From Paenibacillus plantarum (lineage in GTDB: Bacteria; Bacillota; Bacilli; Paenibacillales; NBRC-103111): a DNA stretch of 56,357 nucleotides. Positions 1 to 7,235 of the stretch are shown piece by piece. The stretch's first letter is position 1; the number at the start of each line of letters is the position of its first letter. Below the pieces are notes generated by a model. It was not told where the DNA came from. It searched no databases and saw nothing but the letters and a program-made list of their open reading frames with translations. The position numbers and the translations under genes are program-made. The stretch spans positions 1 through 56,357 of the forward strand of contig NZ_WHNY01000076.1 of assembly GCF_013141695.1 (NCBI RefSeq), written 5' to 3'.

Positions 1-120
1 TGGAGAACTATTCTGATTAAGGTCTCTGCTTATATGACCGATTCCACATGAGTTGGGTCTTTACGACGCTTCTTCATAGATTATCATCGAATTTTTAACC
101 TTCAACTCAACTTCTTGGCG
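1..120. other. window edge, nothing recognised
   Basis: No gene start, terminator or RNA was recognised in this stretch downstream of rlmH. Confidence 0.5.
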
Positions 121-600
121 TCACTTATGATACGGTTCCCCCCGATTTATCCGCATCGCGCGATAAATCTGCTCCACCAGCACCAGCCGCATCAGCTGGT
201 GCGGCAGCGTCATGCGGCCGAAACTTAGCCGCATATCCGCTCGGCGCAGCAGCTCGCTCGAGAGCCCGAGCGAGCCGCCTATAACGAAGGCCACCTGGCT
301 CCGCCCATAGGTGGCCAACTTATCGAGCGAGCTCGCCAGCTGCTCGCTCGTCCACATCTCGCCGTCGATGGCCAGCGCCACGACGTACACATCCGGGCGC
401 AGCGCAGCCAGCAGCCGCGCGCCCTCACGATCTTTGACCTGCTGTTCCTCAGCAGGGCTCATGTTCTCAGGTGCCTTCTCATCCGGCACCTCAATCATTT
501 GCATCTTGGCATACGGGCCAAGACGCTTGACGTACTCCGCGATCCCGTCCACGAGATAGCGCTCTTTTAATTTCCCAACGGTCAGTATCTGTATATGCAT
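121..600 (-). CDS. rlmH: 23S rRNA (pseudouridine1915-N3)-methyltransferase RlmH
   Basis: This 159-residue protein is the SPOUT-class methyltransferase that uses SAM to methylate N3 of pseudouridine 1915 in helix 69 of 23S rRNA on assembled 70S ribosomes. Seen: the N-terminal MHIQILTVGKLKE strand, the SAM-loop segment FVIGGSLGLS, and the C-terminal LPHQLMRLVLVEQIYRAMRI followed by the family-typical end GEPYHK. Its length equals the usual 155-160 residues. The start at 600 has an AAGGGG ribosome-binding site about 7 nt upstream. In related genomes it lies beside the CxxH/htrA genes; here the SDR/TetR/permease/LysR block separates them. The gene is visibly richer in GC than most neighbours. Identification is firm. 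Confidence 0.97.
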   Translation of the reverse strand: MHIQILTVGKLKERYLVDGIAEYVKRLGPYAKMQMIEVPDEKAPENMSPAEEQQVKDREGARLLAALRPDVYVVALAIDGEMWTSEQLASSLDKLATYGRSQVAFVIGGSLGLSSELLRRADMRLSFGRMTLPHQLMRLVLVEQIYRAMRINRGEPYHK

Positions 601-718
601 AATGTACCCCTTCTTTTATCTCAATCTTTTGATCAATTCATTCTTTTCTCAAATAACCATCCATTCCTCCCATCATACCATTCGTTGTATATACGCACCA
701 ATAGCACCCCTCCACGCC

Positions 719-750
719 AAAAAAGCCCAGAGTTATACCAACTCCAGGCT
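719..750 (-). terminator. intrinsic terminator after the SDR gene
   Basis: On the minus strand a 10-bp stem (GCCTGGAGTT with AACTCTGGGC, including G-T pairs) is closed by a 5-nt loop and followed by six T. It lies about 45 bases past the stop of the short-chain dehydrogenase. Confidence 0.8.
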
Positions 751-794
751 CCCTACTCATTCTCATTTAATTGATTATAATTGCTTACGAATCA

Positions 795-1547
795 TTATTT
801 GGCTGTGACGCCGCCATCGACAGGCAGTTCAACACCTGTAATATAAGCTGACTCATCAGAGGCAAGGAATAGTACGGCTTCGGCTACCTCAGACGCGCGC
901 CCGACTCTTGGCAGTGCAGTCTGAGACAAGAACCATTGCAGCATCTGCTTATTATTTACAAATTCAGAGCTCATCGGCGTTTCGATAAAGCCTGGATGAA
1001 CCGAATTGACACGGATGTGATCCTTGCCGAAATCCACAGCAGCCGCTTTGCTTAACATGCGGACACCACCTTTGGAAGCCGTGTACGCACCCGCTCCACT
1101 GCTGCCAGTTAATCCCGCGATAGAGGAAATGTTGACGATGGATCCACCGTTATTCGCCTGCATATGTGGGATAACGTGCTTCATGCCAAGGAACGTGCTC
1201 GTCAGGTTAATGCTCATGACTTTATTCCATTGTTCAATGGTCGTTTCCAGCAACCCAACTGCAAGGGAAATACCCGCATTATTGACCAAGACGTCCACTT
1301 TGCCGTAAGTCGCAACAGCTCCCTCGACTACTTTGATCCATTCTTCTTCAGAAATAACATTGTGTGCATAAGCTGTGGCTTGACCTCCGGCAGCTTCAAT
1401 CTCCTTGACAACAGCTTGTACAGCAGCTTCGTTAATGTCCGTTGCTACTACCATAGCCCCTTCTTTGGCAAATAAAAGCGCTTCTTCACGGCCCATACCA
1501 CTGCCTGCTCCAGTAATGATGGCAACTTTATTAGTAAGACGAGTCAT
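795..1547 (-). CDS. SDR family NAD(P)-dependent oxidoreductase
   Basis: A 250-residue classical short-chain dehydrogenase/reductase. Seen: the cofactor motif TGAGSGMG at residues 12-19, NNAG at 89-92, Asn114, and the catalytic Ser142, Tyr155 and Lys159 (YTASK), with the C-terminal YITGVELPVDGG common to the glucose-1-dehydrogenase/FabG-like subfamily. It should reduce a carbonyl or oxidise an alcohol with NAD(P)H; the substrate cannot be read from sequence. It is divergent from a TetR gene, and its promoter is followed by a 17-bp palindrome that is the obvious TetR operator, so it is probably induced by an effector of that regulator. An AGGAGAG ribosome-binding site precedes the ATG. Confidence 0.93.
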   Translation of the reverse strand: MTRLTNKVAIITGAGSGMGREEALLFAKEGAMVVATDINEAAVQAVVKEIEAAGGQATAYAHNVISEEEWIKVVEGAVATYGKVDVLVNNAGISLAVGLLETTIEQWNKVMSINLTSTFLGMKHVIPHMQANNGGSIVNISSIAGLTGSSGAGAYTASKGGVRMLSKAAAVDFGKDHIRVNSVHPGFIETPMSSEFVNNKQMLQWFLSQTALPRVGRASEVAEAVLFLASDESAYITGVELPVDGGVTAK

Positions 1548-1594
1548 TGCGATCTCTCCTTTTATAAAATGAAATTTTTAAATTATTACGTAAA

Positions 1595-1611
1595 TGATAG
1601 TTTAACTATCA
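1595..1611. promoter_or_regulatory. palindromic operator between SDR and TetR genes
   Basis: TGATAGTTTAACTATCA has perfect 8-bp arms around one central base. It sits just downstream of the SDR gene's -10 box and between the two divergent genes, which is where a TetR-family protein usually binds. Binding is inferred. Confidence 0.7.
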
Positions 1612-1622
1612 CTACAATATTT

Positions 1623-1651
1623 ATTATATCACCATGGTATTATGAACTCAA
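1623..1651 (-). promoter_or_regulatory. sigma-A-type promoter for the SDR gene
   Basis: On the minus strand TTGAGT (1651-1646) is separated by 17 bp from a perfect TATAAT (1628-1623). The start point would fall at about 1616, so the palindrome at 1595-1611 overlaps the first transcribed bases. Confidence 0.7.
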
Positions 1652-1728
1652 CTTCCACTTGCTGAAAGAATACCCAGTCGATATAATACTTGTATTGAAA
1701 TACCTAAGTTGAAAGGTTAATAACCCTC

Positions 1729-2373
1729 ATGGATCCGAAAGCAAGATACGAGAAAGAACGATTTGACGGCAAGCAGCAACGACTATTTCTGATTCTCGAC
1801 TCAGCTGAGCGTGTATTTACGCTGAAGGGAATCGAAAAAACCACCATGCAGGATATCGCCAGTGACGCGAATATCGGCATCGCAACCTTATTTCGGTATT
1901 TTCCCAAAAAAGAAAAACTGATCGTTGCCGTAGCTACCAAATTGCTTGAACCGATGCTTCATCGTTTTCAATACGTCGCTGACCAGCCCCTGTCTTGTCT
2001 TGAAAAGCTTGAACGTTTATTCGATTCCTTTATCGAAGATCAGAACGATTCGAGCATCAAATTCATGGTGGATTTTGAAAGCTACGCATCCCACTCGCTG
2101 GAGCCATTGGAAGGTATTCTCGACTTCAATGCCTTGAACCGTAAGATTTCACGTGAGTATGGCAGGATTATTCAAAATGGCATCGAGGACGGCTCAATTC
2201 GATCTGACCTTCCGGTTAAGGAAACCTTGACTACGATCATTAACACCTTCGGTCTCTTTTCCAAAAAACTGTCACTGCAGAAAAACATTCTCCTACTGGA
2301 GTCTGATCTGGACAACGAGCAGCAGTTGACTATTCTCAAGAACATTCTGATTGATTACCTGAAAGCTCGATAG
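1729..2373 (+). CDS. TetR/AcrR family transcriptional regulator
   Basis: A 214-residue TetR-family protein. The N-terminal helix-turn-helix spans roughly residues 17-62, with the typical pattern TTMQDIASDANIGIATLFR and the following YFPKKEKL helix. The C-terminal ligand-binding half is unlike any subfamily I recognise. It is divergent from the SDR gene, with 181 bp between the starts and a single perfect palindrome in the gap, so it probably represses the SDR gene and perhaps itself. A GAAAGG ribosome-binding site lies upstream of the ATG. The inducing ligand is unknown. Confidence 0.92.
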   Translation: MDPKARYEKERFDGKQQRLFLILDSAERVFTLKGIEKTTMQDIASDANIGIATLFRYFPKKEKLIVAVATKLLEPMLHRFQYVADQPLSCLEKLERLFDSFIEDQNDSSIKFMVDFESYASHSLEPLEGILDFNALNRKISREYGRIIQNGIEDGSIRSDLPVKETLTTIINTFGLFSKKLSLQKNILLLESDLDNEQQLTILKNILIDYLKAR

Positions 2374-2380
2374 ACAGAAC

Positions 2381-2420
2381 AAAGAGCCAGTTTCCTCCAT
2401 AGAGGAACTTGGCTCTTTCT
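2381..2420. terminator. bidirectional terminator between TetR gene and permease
   Basis: A 17-bp stem with one mismatch (AAAGAGCCAGTTTCCTC with GAGGAACTTGGCTCTTT) and a 4-nt loop. T-rich tails on both strands let it end both converging genes. Confidence 0.85.
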
Positions 2421-2421
2421 T

Positions 2422-3735
2422 TTAGTTCGAAACGATTAATTTCGGGTCTGTCTGCCAGAACCGCTCAAGGGCCATGACCACTATAGTGGCAACTAACAAC
2501 CCGTTACCAAACGCATACTGCATGACTACAGGAAGCTCAGGCAAAGGTGAAGCCGCGATGAGGGTGAATCCGGCACCGACAAGAATTCCGATTCCAAGAA
2601 TCGTCAACTGGCGTTGTGTTTGAACGACGCGCGATAAGGAAGAGAATGAGTTACTGGTCATTTGCACGAAAGTCGCTAACGAGACCGCACTAGCTACGGA
2701 CGTAGGCAGCTGGGCAAGGAAATGAACGATCGAAGGAACAAGAGCAATTGCCGAGAGCGCCAAGCAGGCGATGATGAACGGCATTCTTCTCGTTTGCCCC
2801 GTCATTCTGATAAAACTCGCCGTAACCGGAAGCGAAACGACACCGACAGCGGAAAATAAAGCCGAAAGTCCGTGCGATACGCCTGCAATTAGGCTAGCCC
2901 GGTTGTAGACATCCTTGCCAGGGAGTTCCTTCCTCGGAACGGCCTGCTGGGCCGCTGTAATGGCGGCAACAAGATTTGAAACAAGGATCAGCGTAAATAG
3001 CGCGGCTGTTAAAGCCATGCCTGGATTCAACTGGGGGAATCCCCAGGCCCATATATCGGGAAGATTGATCCATACACCGGAGGCCGAGCCAGCACTAGAG
3101 ACCCCTCCGACAGCCAATGCTTGAAGCACCCAACCGCCGGTAATCCCTAGCAGTACGGCATAGTTACGCGTCCATCCTTTCCCTTTTACATTCAGGAACA
3201 CCACGCCACCAAATACTGCTAATGAGATCAGAATCGTTCCATAATCTACAGCCCCTTGCCCTGCTTTCAAGCCGAACATGCCTTTCAGAAACACACCACT
3301 CAGCTGCAAAGACAAGATGAACAAGAATAAATTCGTCACGAGTGGTGTAAATAGATTAAGGAGTTTATAAAAGAGGCCTGTTATGCCCAGTAAAAACAAC
3401 AGCACACCGGCCATTAGCAGCCCGCCTTCTAGAACCTGCAGAGCTTCTTTGGCCGTGTGACCTTGGTTCGCGGAGATACCGGCCATCATGACAAACACGC
3501 TTACCCATGAACCCGCTGGACCATCCACGATCGGAAATCGATGACCGAGTGCTGCTTGCAGCATTGAACTGAGCCCGACTACAAAAAATGTACGCTGCAT
3601 CAACGAGGCAATTTCGTCCTGAGACAAATGAAAAAGACCACCAATTACGATAGGAAGCGCCACGGAACTAGCTGTCATAAAAATAAACCATTGTAGAACA
3701 TGTAAATACGGATTGGAATGATACTTCCGAAGCAT
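2422..3735 (-). CDS. NCS2 family uracil/xanthine-type permease
   Basis: A polytopic membrane protein of 437 residues resembling purine/pyrimidine permeases of the nucleobase:cation symporter-2 family, expected to import a nucleobase such as uracil or xanthine with protons. Seen: alternating hydrophobic segments over almost the whole length; the early SSVALPIVIGG segment and a PAGSWVSVFVMM segment in helix-3 position; and a QTRRMPFI loop in the second half. I start it at 3735 (MLRKYHSN), which has a GGGGGAG ribosome-binding site; the open frame extends to 3927 without one. It is divergent from a LysR gene with 114 bp between the starts, so that regulator is the likely controller. The exact substrate is not determined. 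Confidence 0.85.
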   Translation of the reverse strand: MLRKYHSNPYLHVLQWFIFMTASSVALPIVIGGLFHLSQDEIASLMQRTFFVVGLSSMLQAALGHRFPIVDGPAGSWVSVFVMMAGISANQGHTAKEALQVLEGGLLMAGVLLFLLGITGLFYKLLNLFTPLVTNLFLFILSLQLSGVFLKGMFGLKAGQGAVDYGTILISLAVFGGVVFLNVKGKGWTRNYAVLLGITGGWVLQALAVGGVSSAGSASGVWINLPDIWAWGFPQLNPGMALTAALFTLILVSNLVAAITAAQQAVPRKELPGKDVYNRASLIAGVSHGLSALFSAVGVVSLPVTASFIRMTGQTRRMPFIIACLALSAIALVPSIVHFLAQLPTSVASAVSLATFVQMTSNSFSSLSRVVQTQRQLTILGIGILVGAGFTLIAASPLPELPVVMQYAFGNGLLVATIVVMALERFWQTDPKLIVSN

Positions 3736-3849
3736 AAAGGCTCCCCCTTTTCTGTCCGGTTCTATGGTATCATATCGAAAAGCATACGAAAAATATCTAT
3801 ATCCTTTGGTTTTCATACTTTTATCGTTTGGAAAGGAATCGTCACTACG

Positions 3850-4725
3850 ATGGATATTCGCCAACTTCGCTATTTCATCGCAATCGCTGAAGAGAAGCAA
3901 ATTACAGCTGCCGCCCAAAGATTGCACATGACGCAGCCCCCGCTAGGACAACAGTTGAAGCTCATGGAGCAAGAGCTCGGCGTCGAGCTTATTCTACGAA
4001 CAGGTAAAGTCATCGAACTGACCGAAGCCGGACAGGCCTTATATAAACACGCCCTACATTTGACGAAGCTTATAGAAGAAGCGGAGAATGATGTAAAAGA
4101 GATCGGTCAGGGTACGCGCGGCAAGTTACGAATAGGCGTTAACACGCTGTCCTCGGCCCAGCTGCCGCAATTGCTGCGTATTTTTAAAACCCGCTACCCT
4201 GAGGTAACGTATAAAATACAACAGAATGAATCCGCGCAGCTGCTTCGGCTTATTCGAGAACATACCATCGAGCTTGCTATCATCCGGCTCCCGATGGAAT
4301 TAAGTGATTTTGAAGTCATCCAGCTGCAATCTGAACCTTTTTATTTCGTTACAGCTAAGTCCTTCGCGTCAGAATCACAGGCATTCACTTACGCTGATAT
4401 TCAACGTTTTCCGCTCATTTTGCCTAGCACAGAGGGTCTTGGGTTGTATCATAGTATCATCGATCAATTCACCGAACGCGGCTTGCAGCCTAACGTAATC
4501 GGGGAATGTTCCGATATGGTCACGCTATTGGACTGGGTATCCTCTGGAGATGCAACAACGATTGTACCGGAGTCCATTGTTAAATTGCATCGCGAATATG
4601 CGTTCCAAGCTTATCAAATCGCAGACAGTCAGCTCAAATTAGCAACCGGATTAATATGGCTGAAGGATCGCCATGTATCCAAAGCAGCCCAGCATTTTAT
4701 CGAGCTTATGCAAGAAACGAAATAA
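3850..4725 (+). CDS. LysR family transcriptional regulator
   Basis: A 291-residue LysR-type regulator. The winged helix-turn-helix occupies residues 1-60 (MDIRQLRYFIAIAEEKQITA, then RLHMTQPPLGQQLKLMEQELG), followed by a periplasmic-binding-protein-like effector domain from about residue 90 to the end. The start at 3850 is chosen because it gives the canonical LysR N-terminus and has GAAAGG upstream; the frame opens earlier at 3718, inside the permease gene on the other strand. Divergent placement with the NCS2 permease suggests it controls nucleobase uptake. The effector is unknown. Confidence 0.92.
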   Translation: MDIRQLRYFIAIAEEKQITAAAQRLHMTQPPLGQQLKLMEQELGVELILRTGKVIELTEAGQALYKHALHLTKLIEEAENDVKEIGQGTRGKLRIGVNTLSSAQLPQLLRIFKTRYPEVTYKIQQNESAQLLRLIREHTIELAIIRLPMELSDFEVIQLQSEPFYFVTAKSFASESQAFTYADIQRFPLILPSTEGLGLYHSIIDQFTERGLQPNVIGECSDMVTLLDWVSSGDATTIVPESIVKLHREYAFQAYQIADSQLKLATGLIWLKDRHVSKAAQHFIELMQETK

Positions 4726-5126
4726 CAGTAGCTTGTTTATTTGGGGCGGTTCCGACTTCCCCTCTCCCTTTTTGTATACGGCGGCCACGTTGGCGCTCCT
4801 CTCTCGTGCAGGGATGCGGGCAGCCGTGGACCAAATTCTAGAGTAACTGTATTTTGTACAGCTAATTTCACCTCTAATTCGCGTTTCAGTGAATTAACTG
4901 GAAATTATCCATGTAATTTTAAGATTTCAAGAGAATACGGATGAAATCCGATGATTTAACTACATAAATTCCATCTAATCGTGGAATTTGGAGGAATTTG
5001 CGAGAATTAACTGTATGTTTTCCATTTAGCCGGGGTGGGAAAGCTGAAATCAGAGAAATTTGATTATACATGAAATAAGGGGATAGCCTCACTTACCCAA
5101 ACCCAAAACTTATAAATTCTGGACAG
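4726..5126. other. non-coding gap with repeat cluster
   Basis: About 400 bases without a convincing gene on either strand. The first 110 bases show nothing I can name. From about 4846 to 5030 there is an AT-rich stretch of degenerate repeats, listed separately. Confidence 0.7.
4846..5030. repeat. degenerate AT-rich repeat cluster, locus 1
   Basis: Irregular units of about 40-50 bp alternate the words AATTAACTG or ATTTAACTA with TGTATTTTGTACAGC, TGGAAATTATCCATG, ATAAATTCCATC or TGTATGTTTTCC. Examples: AGAGTAACTGTATTTTG, GTGAATTAACTGGAAAT, GATTTAACTACATAAATTCC, GAGAATTAACTGTATG. The same words occur at 17637-17836 (for example GATTTAGCTACATGAAAT). The units are too diverged to encode protein and resemble a dispersed intergenic family. 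Confidence 0.7.
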
Positions 5127-5148
5127 AAAAAAGAGGCCCTTAGGCCTC
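5127..5148 (-). terminator. intrinsic terminator after the CxxH/CxxC gene
   Basis: On the minus strand GAGGCC-TAAG-GGCCTC forms a perfect 6-bp GC-rich stem with a 4-nt loop followed by six T, three bases past the stop codon of the 55-residue gene. Confidence 0.9.
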
Positions 5149-5150
5149 CC

Positions 5151-5318
5151 TCATACGATAAGAAAACGTGATAATGACTGGCAATGCTCGCAGTGCTCAG
5201 GCGGTGCCCAGTGGGCGAAGTGCGTTTTCTGCAAATCCACCACGTCTGGCGCTTCCTCATACTCATCAACAAATTCATCTATGGCTATCTCCACATGATC
5301 TTTACAAACGACATGCAT
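5151..5318 (-). CDS. CxxH/CxxC motif small protein (BA_5709 family)
   Basis: A 55-residue protein. Seen: MHVVCKDHVEIAIDEF at the start with the CxxH pair (C5, H8), an acidic middle, and HCEHCQSLSRFLIV at the end with the CxxC pair (C43, C46). The four residues could bind one zinc ion. Small proteins with this architecture are known beside htrA and rlmH in Bacillales (CxxH/CxxC protein family); no function is established. It lies 114 bases downstream of htrA on the same strand with no terminator between, so it may be co-transcribed, and it ends in a perfect terminator. A GAGAGG ribosome-binding site precedes the ATG. Confidence 0.88.
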   Translation of the reverse strand: MHVVCKDHVEIAIDEFVDEYEEAPDVVDLQKTHFAHWAPPEHCEHCQSLSRFLIV

Positions 5319-5432
5319 GTCTAGTACCTCTCATCCGCAACGGTTCTGTAGATTTCTATTCTATTACTTGTTCTTCTTCTTGTACTAGTTCTTGCACTTG
5401 ACCCTTATTCCACTCTTGCACTTACGCTTCCT

Positions 5433-6662
5433 CTACTTATCCGTCGCCTCAACCAGCGTAAGCACCGTCGTCAGCTTCTTCCCGCCACGATAGTACACCA
5501 CGTTGATCTTATCTCCGATTTTCTTTTCATTGTAAAGGTATTTCCTCAGCCCAATCGTACTCTCAATCTTGCGATCGTCCAACTGCACGATAACATCTTG
5601 CGCCTTTAGTCCCGCTTCTTTCGCAGGGCCAGAGACGTCGAAGACGATAACTCCAGTTTTGACATCTGCAGGCAGCTTTAATACATCCGTCCCCTTAAAA
5701 GCTTGCAGCTCCTGCGTCGACACCCCAATCAACGGTCGTTTCACCTTGTGGTCCTTGATAAGACTATCAATAATCGGTGTCACACTATTAATCGGAATCG
5801 CAAAGCCTAAACCTTCAACGCCTGTGTCCGAAATCTTCATCGAATTGATGCCGATCACTTTGCCCTCGATATTGACCAGCGGGCCTCCGCTGTTGCCTTG
5901 GTTAATCGCGGCATCCGTTTGGATGACGTCCATTTCCCAGTCATAGTCGCTACCTTCGCGTGAAAGCGAGACAGGTATCGTCCGCTTCGGTGAAGAAATG
6001 ATACCTTGCGTCACAGTTGGTGAAAAGCCAAGACCTAGTGGATTGCCCACGGCAATCGCCATTTCGCCCGCTCTTAGCTTATCGGAATCGCCAAACTCAG
6101 CAAGTATTTTCACATCCTTGCCATCCGCCTCTAGTACAGCCAAATCGGTAATCCGATCGCGGCCAACCAACGTAGCTTTGCGATGCTCGCCTTCGAAGTT
6201 TACGATTTCGAACTGGTTCCCGTTCTCTACAACATGGCTATTCGTCACAATGCGAACTTTATCCCCGCTGCGTGCGAACATGACACCTGATCCGATGCCA
6301 ATGCCTGTTTCTTGCCCCGCATCGTCCTTCTTCGAAGAGATGACACTGACCACGGCTGGTTTTATTCTTTCCGTCGCTGCAACAACCGAGTCATTGCTAT
6401 TCATCGGATGCACATCCGCTTTGGCCACCACAGGAATCGCAAGTGCGTTTCCTGACGGGTTACTTCCTCCAATAGCGTGAACGATTCCTACCACGATGAG
6501 CATGCCTAGTGCCCCAACGAGTCCTGCGATGAGGGCTACATACCGTCTTCGACCAGCGAAGCTTGTGAAACTCGTGAAATTCCCTGTCCCTTTGGGACGC
6601 CAGACCGGCTCGCGCCTTCTGGACCTTTTGGTCGAATAAAAATCATCATCAAACAAACTCAT
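5433..6662 (-). CDS. htrA: HtrA/DegP-like membrane-anchored serine protease
   Basis: A 409-residue trypsin-like protease with a PDZ domain, acting outside the membrane in protein quality control. Seen: a basic N-terminus, one membrane segment at residues 41-62, the catalytic triad His143 (TNSHVV), Asp173 (ITDLAV) and Ser258 (GNSGGPLVN), and one PDZ domain from about residue 310 to 400. Topology is N-terminus in, protease out. It follows the wal cluster at 540 bases, as in Bacillus (yycK/htrC position). The long upstream gap suggests its own promoter. In B. subtilis paralogues respond to CssRS; no such operator is recognised here. A GGAGGGA ribosome-binding site precedes the ATG. Confidence 0.96.
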   Translation of the reverse strand: MSLFDDDFYSTKRSRRREPVWRPKGTGNFTSFTSFAGRRRYVALIAGLVGALGMLIVVGIVHAIGGSNPSGNALAIPVVAKADVHPMNSNDSVVAATERIKPAVVSVISSKKDDAGQETGIGIGSGVMFARSGDKVRIVTNSHVVENGNQFEIVNFEGEHRKATLVGRDRITDLAVLEADGKDVKILAEFGDSDKLRAGEMAIAVGNPLGLGFSPTVTQGIISSPKRTIPVSLSREGSDYDWEMDVIQTDAAINQGNSGGPLVNIEGKVIGINSMKISDTGVEGLGFAIPINSVTPIIDSLIKDHKVKRPLIGVSTQELQAFKGTDVLKLPADVKTGVIVFDVSGPAKEAGLKAQDVIVQLDDRKIESTIGLRKYLYNEKKIGDKINVVYYRGGKKLTTVLTLVEATDK

Positions 6663-7025
6663 TTCAGGTCCCTCCTCGCTGACGGGGTTTGAAGCTCACT
6701 CGCCTTGCTTTATTTCAATCCATGGATGGATTCACGAAGACATCACCCTGCGATTGTTTTTTCACAAAATATAGGAATGTTTCGCTCGCTTCTTGCCTAC
6801 AATAATAGTAAACCAAATCTCTCACCGAATTACTAGAGTGTTAGGAAAGTTTTCCACATAAGAATGTATAAGTTTTCGATTCCCGAATAAGAAAGTATAA
6901 GTTTTCGGTTCCCGAAAATTGCTTTCTTATTGGCGATAAAACTTACCACTAAACGCGGTCGCTCATCTTTGAGTGGCTTCGATAGAAGTTTTCTCACTAG
7001 ACCTTATTTAAAGGAGAATGCCACT
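6663..7025. other. gap between htrA and a small divergent gene
   Basis: This 363-base gap separates htrA (minus) from the 69-residue gene (plus) and must contain both promoters. I do not find a convincing -35/-10 pair. It does contain a 29-bp tandem repeat and nested inverted repeats at 6858-6930, listed separately. Confidence 0.6.
6858..6930. repeat. 29-bp tandem repeat with nested palindromes
   Basis: Two adjacent 29-bp copies (6858-6886 and 6887-6915) differ at only two positions; the core is ATAAGAA-GTATAAGTTTTCG-TTCCCGA. The second copy runs into a nested palindrome: TTTTCGG-TTC-CCGAAAA inside ATAAGAAAG (6887-6895) and CTTTCTTAT (6922-6930). This two-level stem looks like a REP/BIME-type element. 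Confidence 0.8.
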
Positions 7026-7235
7026 ATGAACCGTATTCCGTCCCATTTTGAAGAAATTAATATGATCGGTAAGCTTGCTGACCTTAAGGAAAGCCACTAT
7101 CACCAGTCGCTCGTCCTCTCTTCTCTCATTCAGGTCTTGATTGATAAAGGTCTTATTACCGCGCAAGAAATCCAGCTCAAGTCCCAGGAACTCGATGCTG
7201 CACTTACTCCGAATCCAATACATCCCATTTCGTAG
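7026..7235 (+). CDS. small uncharacterised protein
   Basis: A 69-residue protein that I do not recognise. The start at 7026 has a strong AAAGGAG ribosome-binding site; an upstream in-frame ATG at 6930 falls in the palindromic repeat and has none. The predicted product is mostly helical and soluble: a helix around residues 15-36 (LKESHYHQSLVLSSLIQVLI) followed by DKGLITAQEIQLKSQELD, a pattern seen in short dimerising or adaptor proteins. It has no Cys and no signal peptide. Its last 32 bases overlap the 3' end of walJ on the opposite strand. The strong ribosome-binding site and clean reading frame support a real gene; the function is unknown. Confidence 0.72.
   Translation: MNRIPSHFEEINMIGKLADLKESHYHQSLVLSSLIQVLIDKGLITAQEIQLKSQELDAALTPNPIHPIS

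Noticed and set aside
5168..5401. 77-codon plus-strand frame and a 61-codon minus-strand frame over the CxxH gene
   Set aside because: Both are other-frame readings of the real 55-residue gene, which has the motif, terminator and start site.
5340..5432. TTCTTCTTCTTG / CTTGCACTT short repeats before htrA end as a repeat element
   Set aside because: Only two short imperfect words; low-complexity sequence explains them.
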